Assembly (NCBI RefSeq): GCF_002355275.1
Contig: NZ_CP023449.1
Coordinates: 4,876,001 to 4,940,000 of the forward strand
Direction of reading: 5' to 3'
DNA: 64,000 nucleotides
DNA from: Rhizorhabdus dicambivorans
Lineage (GTDB): Bacteria; Pseudomonadota; Alphaproteobacteria; Sphingomonadales; Sphingomonadaceae
Shown here: positions 40,859 to 49,381 of the stretch, piece after piece
Layout: every line of letters begins with the position of its first letter
Position numbering within the stretch: position 1 is the stretch's first letter
Notes under the pieces: generated by a model
The model's database searches: none
The model's input: the letters and a program-made list of their open reading frames with translations, nothing else
Told to the model about the DNA's origin: nothing
Translations under genes and position numbers: made by a program

Positions 40859-42421
40859 ATGTACGAGAGCCTTAGGGAATGGATCAGCGGCAGCTATGCG
40901 CCGCACGGCTACTGCCTGCTGTGGGATCCGAAGCTCGTCTGGACGATGGCGATATCGGATGCGCTGATCGCGATCGCCTATTTCTCGATCCCGATCGCGC
41001 TCGTCACCCTGATCCGCAAGCGCCGCGATATCGAATTTGGCGGCATCTTCTGGCTGTTCGCGCTGTTCATCACCGCCTGCGGGCTGACCCATATCGTCGC
41101 GCTGTGGAACCTGTGGAACGGCGCCTACGCACTGGAGGCCGGGGTCAAGGCGGTCACAGCCGCCGCTTCGGTCCTCACCGCGATCATCCTCTGGCCGCTG
41201 CTGCCCAAGCTGCTGGCGCTTCCATCCCCCGCGCATCTGCGCGAGGCCTATGATGCGCTGCGCGCCGAGATGGCCGAACGCGAGAAGGCAGAGGCGGCTC
41301 TGGTGCAGGCCCGCAAGATGGAGGCGATAGGCCAGCTCACCGGCGGCATCGCCCATGATTTCAACAATCTCCTCCAGGTCGTCAGCGGCAGCCTCGACCT
41401 GATCGCCCAGCGCGCCGCCGACGACGAGCGCATCCAGCATCTCTCGGCGGCGGCGCTGGGCGCGGTCGAGCGCGGCAGGCGGCTGACCAGCCAGCTGCTC
41501 TCCTTCGCCCGCATCCAGCGTATCGAGCTGCGTCCGGTCGCCGTCGCCGAGCTGCTGGACGGGCTGCGCGAACTGCTCACGCGCACGATCGACCCGTCGG
41601 TCGAGCTTCGCTTCGACGTCGACAAGGCACCCGATGGCGTCATCGCCGATCCGGTGCAGCTCGAACTGGCCCTGCTCAATCTCGCACTCAACGCCCGCGA
41701 CGCCATGCCCGACGGCGGCAGGCTGACCATCACGCTCGCCGAGCAGAATCTCGAGGGGCGGCCGGATGTCGAGGATGGCGCCTATGTGGCGATCACCGTC
41801 CGCGACACCGGCACCGGCATGACGCCGGAGATCGCGGCCCGCGCCTTCGAGCCCTTCTTCACCACCAAGGCCGTCGGCAAGGGTTCAGGGCTGGGGCTCA
41901 GCATGGTGTTCGGCATGGCCAAGCAGAGCGGCGGCACGGTCGACATCGATTCCGCGCCCGGCCGGGGCACCGCCGTGACGATCTATCTGCGGCAGAGCGC
42001 CGCCACGGAGATTCCGTGCCCCACACCCCGCCGCGTCTCCTCGGACGACGCCCGCGACATTGCCGGGACGAAGATTCTCGTGGTCGACGACGAACCGATC
42101 GTGCGCGAGGTGGTCGCCGAAATGCTCGCCGATCTCGGCTGCAAGGTGCTGACCGCCGAGAATGGCGAGAAGGCGCTGACCCTGCTGGAGGGAGACATGC
42201 CCGACGCGATGGTGCTCGACTTCGCCATGCCGGGGATGAACGGTGCCGAGGTCGCCCGCGCGGCGCTCGCGCGCCGGCCGGATATCCGCATCGTCTTCGC
42301 CACCGGCTTCGCCCAGTCCGACGCGATCGACGCGGTGCTGGGCGACAATGCGATTGTCCTGCGCAAGCCCTTCTCGCCCAGCGCTCTCGTCCAGGCGCTG
42401 CAGAAGGCGCTGGTGGAATAG
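40859..42421 (+). CDS. Hybrid histidine kinase with ethylene-receptor-like sensor domain
   Basis: 520 aa. Residues 1-120 form three helices like the ethylene-binding domain of ETR1: ISDALIAIAYFSIP and LFITACGLTHIVALWNLW keep Asp34, Tyr41, Cys74 and His78, at the same spacing as ETR1 Asp25, Tyr32, Cys65 and His69, where Cys65/His69 bind copper. There is no GAF domain. The kinase core follows: phospho-acceptor His166 in GGIAHDFNNLLQ, NLALNARDAMPDGG, DTGTGMTPE, GSGLGLSMV. A C-terminal receiver has VVDDE, phospho-Asp about 454 in VLDFAMPG and the Lys in RKPF. The ATG at 40859 follows GCGGGA; 40823 is an alternative. An AraC gene follows. Confidence 0.9.
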   Translation: MYESLREWISGSYAPHGYCLLWDPKLVWTMAISDALIAIAYFSIPIALVTLIRKRRDIEFGGIFWLFALFITACGLTHIVALWNLWNGAYALEAGVKAVTAAASVLTAIILWPLLPKLLALPSPAHLREAYDALRAEMAEREKAEAALVQARKMEAIGQLTGGIAHDFNNLLQVVSGSLDLIAQRAADDERIQHLSAAALGAVERGRRLTSQLLSFARIQRIELRPVAVAELLDGLRELLTRTIDPSVELRFDVDKAPDGVIADPVQLELALLNLALNARDAMPDGGRLTITLAEQNLEGRPDVEDGAYVAITVRDTGTGMTPEIAARAFEPFFTTKAVGKGSGLGLSMVFGMAKQSGGTVDIDSAPGRGTAVTIYLRQSAATEIPCPTPRRVSSDDARDIAGTKILVVDDEPIVREVVAEMLADLGCKVLTAENGEKALTLLEGDMPDAMVLDFAMPGMNGAEVARAALARRPDIRIVFATGFAQSDAIDAVLGDNAIVLRKPFSPSALVQALQKALVE

Positions 42422-42482
42422 CGGCTTCGTCCGTGGACGTGCAAACCCCGGCTTGATCCCGCTTCCGGCAGGGGCCAGAATC

Positions 42483-43538
42483 GTGGCCGTGAACGCCCTT
42501 TCCCATCCGCCTTCCGCACCCGTCATTCCCGTTGGCGCGGTGCGGCCGCTGCTGGCGGTGATGGAAGCGTCCGGGCTGGTGCCCGGCCATGTGCTGCGCC
42601 GTGCCGGCCTTCCCGCCGATCTGTTCGAGCAGCCCGACGACGCGCTGCTGCGCCTTTCCGACTATTTCCGGATCTGCGAGCAGATGGCGCTGCAGGGCGG
42701 CGACGAAAGCTGTCACGTCTCGCTGCGCCCTTTGATGGTCGGCACCTCGGAGCTGGTCCAGGCACGGCTGCGCGGCTGCGGAACGATGGCCGAGGTGATG
42801 GAAGTGCTGGCCAACAGCTACAACATCATCCACGGGCATCGCTACAATCAGGTCCAGCGGCGCGGCCACCTGATCAGCTATGCGATCGACGACGCCGATT
42901 TCCCCTATGCCTTCGATCCCGGCGACGCCTTCGTGCTGCTCTCGCTCGAATGCCTGCTGGTCTATGTCCATGTCCTGCTGCTGTCCCTCGCCCCCGGCGG
43001 CGCGCCGATCCCGCTGCGCGCGGTGCGGACGCGCGGGCCGGCCGCGGCACGCGGCCACCTCGCCTTCCTCGGCGTTCCGATCCGCGCCTCGGCGGGGCTG
43101 TTCGGGCTCGATTATGACGCGGCGCTGGAAACGGTCGGCGTGTCCCCCGCGCAGAGCCCGGTGCTCAGCGCGCGGACCATCTATGGCGGCGTCGCCGACA
43201 TGCTCGACCGGATCGGGCCGGCCGTCCCCGCCGGCCCCGATCTGGTCGGCCGGGTCGAACGCGAACTGGCGGGGGGACGCCACGACCAGGCCGAGGTCGC
43301 GACCGCCCTGGGGATGAGCGTCGCATCACTGCGCCGCCGGCTCGGCGAGGCAGGACTCCAGTTCCGGGACGTGCGCGCACGCTATCTCAACAGCATCGCC
43401 CGGGCCGCGCTGGAGGATGGCAACAGCATTGCCGACATAGCGGAAAGCCTTGGATTCTCGGACGGGAGGAGCTTCGCCCGCGCCTTCCGCCAGTGGAATG
43501 GCGTCGCTCCGGGGGACTATCGCAAGACCCTGGTCTGA
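42483..43538 (+). CDS. AraC-family transcriptional regulator (OruR-like)
   Basis: 351 aa. The N-terminal half (GLVPGHVLRRAGLPADLF, RLSDYFRICEQMALQGGDES, SYNIIHGHRYNQVQRRGHLISYAIDD) matches the ligand domain of the OruR/ArgR-type AraC subgroup. The C-terminal helix-turn-helix pair (EVATALGMSVASLRRRLGEAGLQFRDVRARYLNSIARAALEDGNSIADIAESLGFSDGRSFARAFRQWNGVAPGDYRK) is complete. It uses a GTG start at 42483 (or 42489) after GCAGGGG. It begins 61 bases after the kinase and is followed by the hydrolase-receptor-MFS set, which it probably activates. Confidence 0.88.
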   Translation: MAVNALSHPPSAPVIPVGAVRPLLAVMEASGLVPGHVLRRAGLPADLFEQPDDALLRLSDYFRICEQMALQGGDESCHVSLRPLMVGTSELVQARLRGCGTMAEVMEVLANSYNIIHGHRYNQVQRRGHLISYAIDDADFPYAFDPGDAFVLLSLECLLVYVHVLLLSLAPGGAPIPLRAVRTRGPAAARGHLAFLGVPIRASAGLFGLDYDAALETVGVSPAQSPVLSARTIYGGVADMLDRIGPAVPAGPDLVGRVERELAGGRHDQAEVATALGMSVASLRRRLGEAGLQFRDVRARYLNSIARAALEDGNSIADIAESLGFSDGRSFARAFRQWNGVAPGDYRKTLV

Positions 43539-43574
43539 GCGAATTTGTCCCATCAAAACTGATCCGAACCGTCA

Positions 43575-43602
43575 TCGACAGTCGCATCCGCCTTCCTATC
43601 CT
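43575..43602 (+). promoter_or_regulatory. Candidate promoter upstream of the alpha/beta hydrolase
   Basis: TCGACA (43575-43580) and TATCCT (43597-43602) are separated by 16 bases and lie 52 bases before the hydrolase ATG. This is a weak sigma-70-like match, of the kind that would need an activator such as the adjacent AraC protein. Confidence 0.28.
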
Positions 43603-43653
43603 TAGGCCGAGAACGAGCCGCCACGACGCGGCGACAGGGAGCAGGAACGCCTG

Positions 43654-44568
43654 ATGGTGCGCCATCATCTGATTGGTTTTTCGATGTTCGCCGCGGTGCT
43701 GCCGGCCCTGGCCGGGCCGGTCTTCGCCACGGCACCCGCCGCCGCGCTCCCCTCCCCTGCGGCGGCGGACCGTTTCGTGACGGTCGAGGGCGTGCGCTTC
43801 CGTGTCCGCGAGGAGGGACCCCGCAACGCCCCGCCGATCCTGCTGGTCCACGGCTTCACCTTCAGCCTGGAAAGCTGGGACGGCTGGGCCGCCGATCTGG
43901 CCCGCGACCATCGCGTGATCCGTTTCGACCTCGCCGGCCATGGCCTCAGCGGCCCGCATCCCCGCGCCGCCTATGGCACCGAGGCGCGGGTCCGCCAGCT
44001 CGTCAAGCTGATGGACAGGCTGGGCATCGCCCGGGCGACGATCGCCGGCAACAGCTTCGGCGGGCTCGTCGCCTGGAACTTCGCCGCACGCTATCCGCGC
44101 CGGATCGACCGGCTGGTCCTGATCGACAGCGCCGCTTTCTCGATCAACGGCGTCACCGACAAGCCGGTGGACGTGCCGCCGGCGATGCGGGCCTATCTGC
44201 TAGATCCCAAGCCCGCCGCCGTCGCTTTCTCCGCCGCCGCCATCTACGCCCACCCCGATCGGCTGAGCCCGGCCCGGCTGGACCAGATGCGCGCGATGAT
44301 CGTCGGCAACGGGCCCGCCCTCATCGCCCATCTCGAACAGTTCACCCTGCCCGATCCGCTGCCCGGGCTCGGCCGCATCAAGGCGCCGACGCTGATCCTG
44401 TGGGGCCGGGCTGACAAGGTGATCCCGGTAGCGCAGGCCGAGCAGATCGCCGCCGCGATCCCCGGCGCGAAGCTCGTCATCTACGACGATGTCGGCCACG
44501 CCCCCCAGGAGGAGGCGACCGCCGCCAGCCTCTCCGACCTCCGCACTTTCTTGAACCAGAGCAAATGA
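43654..44568 (+). CDS. Exported alpha/beta hydrolase
   Basis: 304 aa. A signal peptide (FSMFAAVLPALAGPVFATAPAA) places it in the periplasm or outside. The oxyanion HGF motif (LLVHGFTFSLESWDGWA), the nucleophile elbow GNSFGG (Ser), the acid Asp in WGRADKVIPV and the His in DVGHAPQEE form a complete catalytic triad. Likely an esterase or lactonase. It overlaps the next open start by four bases and precedes a TonB receptor and an MFS permease, so it probably processes the imported ligand in the periplasm. Confidence 0.88.
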   Translation: MVRHHLIGFSMFAAVLPALAGPVFATAPAAALPSPAAADRFVTVEGVRFRVREEGPRNAPPILLVHGFTFSLESWDGWAADLARDHRVIRFDLAGHGLSGPHPRAAYGTEARVRQLVKLMDRLGIARATIAGNSFGGLVAWNFAARYPRRIDRLVLIDSAAFSINGVTDKPVDVPPAMRAYLLDPKPAAVAFSAAAIYAHPDRLSPARLDQMRAMIVGNGPALIAHLEQFTLPDPLPGLGRIKAPTLILWGRADKVIPVAQAEQIAAAIPGAKLVIYDDVGHAPQEEATAASLSDLRTFLNQSK

Positions 44569-44582
44569 ACAGGGAGAAGACC

Positions 44583-46808
44583 ATGATCGCGAAGACCCAG
44601 GCCCTGCGGCTGCTCGCCGCCGCCACCGCGCTCACCGCCTTTGCCGCGCCGCAGGCCGGCCTCGCCCAGCAGGAAGCGGCAGCCGCCGCGTCCGCCGATG
44701 CCGACACGGGCGAGATCGTCGTCACCGCGCGGCGCCGCGAGGAGAGCCTGATCGACGTGCCGATCTCGGTCACCGCGATCAGCGGCGACAGCCTCGCCCG
44801 CACCGGCGCGGTCGACATCACCAGCCTGCAGGACAAGACCCCCAACATGACCCTGCAGATCGCGCGCGGATCGAACAGCACGCTGATCGCCTTCATTCGC
44901 GGCATCGGCCAGCAGGATCCGGTGTGGGGCTTCGAGCCCGGCGTCGGCCTCTATGTCGACGACGTGTATATCGCCCGCCCGCAGGGCGCGGTGCTCGACA
45001 TCTTCGACATCGACCGGGTCGAGGTGCTGCGCGGGCCGCAGGGCACGCTCTATGGCCGCAACACGATCGGCGGCGCGATCAAATATGTGACGCGGCGGCT
45101 GGGCCATGAGTTCGAGGGCAAATTCCGCGCCTCCTATGGCAGCTACAACCAGCGCGACTTCATCGGATCGGTGACGGTCCCGCTGGGCGAGATGGTCTCG
45201 GTCGGCGGCGCGCTCGCCTATTACAAGCGCGACGGCTACGGCAAGAACCGCTTCACGGGCGCCGAGCATTACAACAAGGATGTGCTGGCCGGCCGCCTGT
45301 CGGCGGAGTTCACCCCGAACGACCAGCTCTCGATCCGCATCGCCGGGGACTATACCCGCGACAATTCGAACCCGCGCCACGGCTATCGCCTGCTGCCGAA
45401 CGGCGCCGCCGCCGATTTCCTGCCGCTCGGCGACGTGTACGACACCCGCGCCGGGGTGGGCGACGACAACAAGGTCACCACCAAGGGCGTTTCGGGCACC
45501 ATCGAATATGCGCTGAACGACACACTGACGCTCAAGTCGATCACCGCCTATCGCAAGGGCAAGACCGATACCGTCATCGATTTCGACGGCACGCCGGGGC
45601 CGGTGCTCGACATCCCGTCCTTCTACAAGGATCACCAGCTCACCCAGGAGTTCCAGGCGCTGCTGGAGACCGACATGGTCCAGGGCGTGTTCGGCCTCTA
45701 TTATCTCAATGGATCGGCCTCGGGCGCATTCGACACGGTGATCGGCAATGCCGGGCTGACGACGCTGACCTCGGGCGATGTCGACACCAAGAGCTATGCC
45801 GCCTTCGCCGATGTCTCGGTGAAGCTCAGCGAGCGCTTCTCGGTCTCGCTCGGCGGCCGCTACACCAGCGACAAGCGCGAGGGCACGGTGTACCGAGCCG
45901 ACTATCTCGGCCTGCGCTCGCCGCTGTTCGGACGGCCCACCGCCGTGCCGTTCCGCGTCCGCACAGACTATACCAACAGCCGCACCGACAAGAAGTTCAC
46001 CCCCCGCATCTCTGCCAGCTTCAAGCCGAACGAGGATGTGAACCTCTATGCCAGCTGGTCGCGCGGCTATAAATCGGGCGGTTTCGATCCGCGCGGCGAT
46101 GCGATCTTCACCCCCGGCACCGTCAACGGCTACAAGCCCGAGACCGTCACCGCCTATGAGGCCGGCATGAAGGGCGCCTTCCTCGACCGCACCCTTTTCG
46201 TGAACGTCGCCGGCTTCTATTCGCGCTATCGCGACCAGCAGGTGACGACGCAGTTCGTCTCCGGCACCACGGTGGTCTCGTCGGTCGACAATGTCGGCAA
46301 GTCGCGCATCTACGGCTGGGAACTGGAGGCGCGCGCCGTTCCCGACCGCAACTTCCAGGTGCAGGCCTCGATCGGCTACACCGATGCCAAGTTCCAGCAG
46401 TTCCTGACGCTCGATCCGGTGACCTTGACGATCAAGGATTTCGCCGACCAGCGCGTGTTCCAGAACACGCCCAAATATACCGCCAATGTCTCCGCGACGC
46501 TGGGCCACGATGTCGACGGCATCGGCCGCTTCACCTTCACCCCGGCGCTCAGCTTCCGCAGCGGCTATTCGCTGTTCGAGGTGCCGAACCCGGTCCTGGA
46601 CCAGAAGGCCTATCAGCTGGTCGACGCCTCGATCGTCTGGACATCGGAGGACAAGCGCTTCTCGATCTCGGGCCATGGCCGCAACCTGTTCGACCGCAAA
46701 TATCGCGTTGGCGGCTACAACTTCCCCGGCGCGCTGACCGGCAATTCGATCATCGGCTTCTATGGCCCGCCGCGCACCTTCACCATCACCGGCGAGGTGC
46801 GGTTCTGA
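44583..46808 (+). CDS. TonB-dependent receptor (hydrolase-linked)
   Basis: 741 aa. Signal peptide ending PQAGLAQQ; TonB-box region GEIVVTARRREE; plug with IRGIGQQDPVWGFEPGVGLYVDDVYIARPQGAVLDIFDIDRVEVLRGPQGTLYGRNTIGGAIKYVTRRL, the hallmark of the sphingomonad-rich catabolic receptor subgroup. The barrel ends TFTITGEVRF. The ATG at 44583 is preceded by GGGAGAAG; an ATG at 44565 overlaps the hydrolase stop but has a weaker context. It sits between the hydrolase and an MFS permease, which suggests one import route across both membranes. Confidence 0.93.
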   Translation: MIAKTQALRLLAAATALTAFAAPQAGLAQQEAAAAASADADTGEIVVTARRREESLIDVPISVTAISGDSLARTGAVDITSLQDKTPNMTLQIARGSNSTLIAFIRGIGQQDPVWGFEPGVGLYVDDVYIARPQGAVLDIFDIDRVEVLRGPQGTLYGRNTIGGAIKYVTRRLGHEFEGKFRASYGSYNQRDFIGSVTVPLGEMVSVGGALAYYKRDGYGKNRFTGAEHYNKDVLAGRLSAEFTPNDQLSIRIAGDYTRDNSNPRHGYRLLPNGAAADFLPLGDVYDTRAGVGDDNKVTTKGVSGTIEYALNDTLTLKSITAYRKGKTDTVIDFDGTPGPVLDIPSFYKDHQLTQEFQALLETDMVQGVFGLYYLNGSASGAFDTVIGNAGLTTLTSGDVDTKSYAAFADVSVKLSERFSVSLGGRYTSDKREGTVYRADYLGLRSPLFGRPTAVPFRVRTDYTNSRTDKKFTPRISASFKPNEDVNLYASWSRGYKSGGFDPRGDAIFTPGTVNGYKPETVTAYEAGMKGAFLDRTLFVNVAGFYSRYRDQQVTTQFVSGTTVVSSVDNVGKSRIYGWELEARAVPDRNFQVQASIGYTDAKFQQFLTLDPVTLTIKDFADQRVFQNTPKYTANVSATLGHDVDGIGRFTFTPALSFRSGYSLFEVPNPVLDQKAYQLVDASIVWTSEDKRFSISGHGRNLFDRKYRVGGYNFPGALTGNSIIGFYGPPRTFTITGEVRF

Positions 46809-46867
46809 GCCGCACCGCCTCTCCGGCGCAGGGCGGGACGGAGAAACCCGTCTCGCCCGCGCTGACC

Positions 46868-48085
46868 ATGGCGATGCTGCTCGCCGCCTATACGCTCAAC
46901 TTCATCGACCGGCAGATCGTCGGAATCCTGGCAGTGCCGATCAAGGCCGATCTGGGCCTGACGGACACCCAGCTCGGCCTGATGGGCGGCCTGGCCTTCG
47001 CGCTGTTCTACACCGGGCTGGGCATCCCGATCGCGATGCTCGCCGACCGTCGCGACCGATCGAAGATCATGACCATAGCGCTCGCCGTCTGGAGCCTGAT
47101 GACGGCGGTCTGCGGACTCGCCCAGAATTTCTGGCAGCTCTTCCTGGCGCGGCTGGGCGTCGGCGTGGGCGAAGCGGGCGGGGTCGCCCCGGCCTATACG
47201 CTGATCGCCGATCTCTTCCCGGCGGAGAAGCGCGCCCGCGCGCTTTCCATCTACAGCTTTGGCATCCCCATCGGCAGCGCCGCGGGGATCGTCTTCGGCG
47301 GGGTGATCGCGACGCTGATCGACTGGCGATCGGCTTTCTTCATCACCGGCGCGGCGGGGCTGCTGCTCGCCCCCTTCTTCCGCCGCGTCGTCCGCGATCC
47401 GCGCGGCGACCGCCCCGCCGCTGCCGCTGCCGACATGCCCGGCTTCGGCGCGGTGCTGCGCACATTGGCCGGCAAGCCGGCCTTCTGGCTGCTCTGCATC
47501 GGCGCGGCCTGTTCGTCGATGATGGGCTATGGCCTGTTCTTCTGGCTGCCGAGCTTCTTCGTCCGCAGCTTCGGGCTCAGCCTGCTCGATGCCTCGCTCG
47601 GCTATGGAGCGATCCTGCTGGCCGGCGGACTCGCCGGCATCTGGCTGGGCGGGTCGTTGTCGGACAGGCTCGCCGGCCGCTCGAAGGGCTGGTACGCGCT
47701 CGTCCCCGCGCTCGCCTTTGTCGGCACCCTGCCCTTCTATGCGCTCGGCATCTCCGCCACGTCGCTGCTGCCCAGCCTGGCGCTGCTGCTGATCCCGACC
47801 GCGCTGGGCCTCGTCTGGCTCGGCCCGGTCATCGCGGCGGTACAAGGGCTGGTGCCGCCGTCGATGCGATCGACCACCTCGGCGATCTTCCTGTTCGTCA
47901 ACAATCTGATCGGCATCGGCATCGGCACGCCCGCGATCGGCTGGATCTCAGAAAGCCTGAAGGCCCGTTATGGCGACGAAGCGCTGCGCTATGCGATCCT
48001 TTCGGGCACCAGCTTCTACGTGATCGCCACCATCTTCCTGCTGTTCGCGGCCTGGCGCCTGCCGAAGGACTGGCACGAAGGCTGA
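46868..48085 (+). CDS. MFS transporter (Spinster-like/ACS type)
   Basis: 405 aa, twelve helices. The start LLAAYTLNFIDRQIVGILAVPIKADLGLTDTQLGLMGGLAFALFY is the Spinster-like signature with the conserved Arg/Asp; motif A is ADRRDRSKIMTIALAVWSLMTA and GEAGGVAPAYTLIADLFP follows. No strong ribosome-binding site lies before 46868, and frame-open sequence extends up to the TonB receptor stop, so an earlier non-ATG start near 46805 cannot be excluded. It probably moves the hydrolase product across the inner membrane. Confidence 0.87.
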   Translation: MAMLLAAYTLNFIDRQIVGILAVPIKADLGLTDTQLGLMGGLAFALFYTGLGIPIAMLADRRDRSKIMTIALAVWSLMTAVCGLAQNFWQLFLARLGVGVGEAGGVAPAYTLIADLFPAEKRARALSIYSFGIPIGSAAGIVFGGVIATLIDWRSAFFITGAAGLLLAPFFRRVVRDPRGDRPAAAAADMPGFGAVLRTLAGKPAFWLLCIGAACSSMMGYGLFFWLPSFFVRSFGLSLLDASLGYGAILLAGGLAGIWLGGSLSDRLAGRSKGWYALVPALAFVGTLPFYALGISATSLLPSLALLLIPTALGLVWLGPVIAAVQGLVPPSMRSTTSAIFLFVNNLIGIGIGTPAIGWISESLKARYGDEALRYAILSGTSFYVIATIFLLFAAWRLPKDWHEG

Positions 48086-48105
48086 GCTGCGGCCATAAGC
48101 CGCGC

Positions 48106-48636
48106 ATGCTCGACCAACTCTTTCCCCTCGCCGCCAGGGCCGCCGCGATGCTGCGCGAGCGCGGCCAGACCATAGCCGTCGCCGACGGCGCCACCGGCGG
48201 GCTGATCTCGGCCGGGCTGCTCACCGTGTCGGGCGCCACCGATTTCTGCCGGGGCGGCGGGGTGATCTACTCGCTCAGGGGCCGCAACGTCCTGCTGGGG
48301 CTCGGGCGCGAGGAGCTGGCCGGCATGGAGTCCGCGACCGAACCCTATGCCCTGCTCCAGGCCCGCGCGATCCGTGACCGCTTCGGCTCCGACTGGGGCA
48401 TCGCCGAGACCGGCTCGGCCGGCCCCCTCACCCACCCGCGCGGCGTGCCGGCAGGCAGGAGCGCCATCGCGGTGGCGGGCCCGGGCGTCGAAATCGCGCG
48501 GACGATCGAGACCGGCGACAGTGATCGCATCGCCAATATGGGCGCCTTCGCCATGGCGGCGCTGGAGCTGCTGGTCGACGTGCTGGCGGAGACGGGGGAG
48601 CCGGGCAGGACGCCGATCAGTTCCGCATATAAGTAA
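48106..48636 (+). CDS. CinA-like C-terminal domain protein
   Basis: 176 aa. It consists only of the CinA C-terminal (nicotinamide-nucleotide amidohydrolase type) domain: ATGGLISAGLLTVSGATDFCRGGGVIYSLRGRN and GIAETGSAGPLTHPRGVPAGRSAIAVAGP. The usual N-terminal molybdopterin-binding domain of full CinA is missing, as in PncC proteins. Members deamidate NMN to NaMN; here the substitution of the common ATAESxTGG by VADGATGGLISA is notable, as the Ser position is changed. Its last 20 bases overlap the convergent glycosyltransferase gene. Confidence 0.83.
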   Translation: MLDQLFPLAARAAAMLRERGQTIAVADGATGGLISAGLLTVSGATDFCRGGGVIYSLRGRNVLLGLGREELAGMESATEPYALLQARAIRDRFGSDWGIAETGSAGPLTHPRGVPAGRSAIAVAGPGVEIARTIETGDSDRIANMGAFAMAALELLVDVLAETGEPGRTPISSAYK

Positions 48637-49381
48637 GCGGCCAGAACCCCATCGCCTCCACACACTGGCTGACCCCCTGCGCCGTGGCCAGATAGGCCAG
48701 CGCGGGGGCGAAACTCTCGTCACTCTTGGCGCCTTCGGGGATCGGCCGATCCGCCGATGCATGATGGACCGCATATTGGCTGCGGAAAGCCACCGTCCGG
48801 GCCTGGGTCGAGGCGATGGCGAGCTTGCGGTGCAGCAGGCCGGCAAGAAAAATCCGATCCCCGATCGGGGACAATATCTTCGGCATGTCCAGCCAGAGCG
48901 AAAGACTGTCGAACGCCGTGCGATGGAGCATCAGGCAACTCGCATCGACGTGGCGAAACTCGTCCTCCTCGGCCTCGCTGATCCCCAGATCGACTCCGGC
49001 GGCATCGTGGAAGGTGCGCAGCGACGCACAGACCGGGCTGCGCTCCCGCTCCCACAGCTGCAGCAACGATCGCAGATGCCCGGGATGATACCAGTTATCG
49101 GCGTCGAGAAAGGCGATGAAGTCATAGCCCTCGCTTCTGGCCAGCAGCGCGGCCAGGCCCCGGGGCGTATTGCCATTGTCGCCATGCGCCCGGGGCAGGC
49201 GCACATGGCCGACGCCCCATTGGTCGACGATATCGAGCGGATGTCCGTCCGCGATCATGATATGATCGGCCGCCACATCCTGCACGGCGACGCTGCGGTG
49301 GCACTGGTCGAGAAACTCGACCGGCTCGCGATAATAGGGTGTGATGACGGCGATGCGGGGATCGGGATCGCGCACTCTCAT
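48617..49381 (-). CDS. Family 2 glycosyltransferase
   Basis: 254 aa. GT-A fold marks: RIAVITPYYREPVEFLDQCHRSVAVQDVAADHIMIADG at the N-terminus, then GNTPRGLAALLARSEGYDFIAFLDADNWYHPGHL with the metal/donor-binding DAD, and LMLHRTAFDSL. No transmembrane helix is seen. Its ATG overlaps the stop of the DUF885 gene by four bases (ATGA), so the two are co-translated despite having no obvious functional relation. The acceptor sugar or lipid is unknown. Confidence 0.87.
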   Translation of the reverse strand: MRVRDPDPRIAVITPYYREPVEFLDQCHRSVAVQDVAADHIMIADGHPLDIVDQWGVGHVRLPRAHGDNGNTPRGLAALLARSEGYDFIAFLDADNWYHPGHLRSLLQLWERERSPVCASLRTFHDAAGVDLGISEAEEDEFRHVDASCLMLHRTAFDSLSLWLDMPKILSPIGDRIFLAGLLHRKLAIASTQARTVAFRSQYAVHHASADRPIPEGAKSDESFAPALAYLATAQGVSQCVEAMGFWPLTYMRN

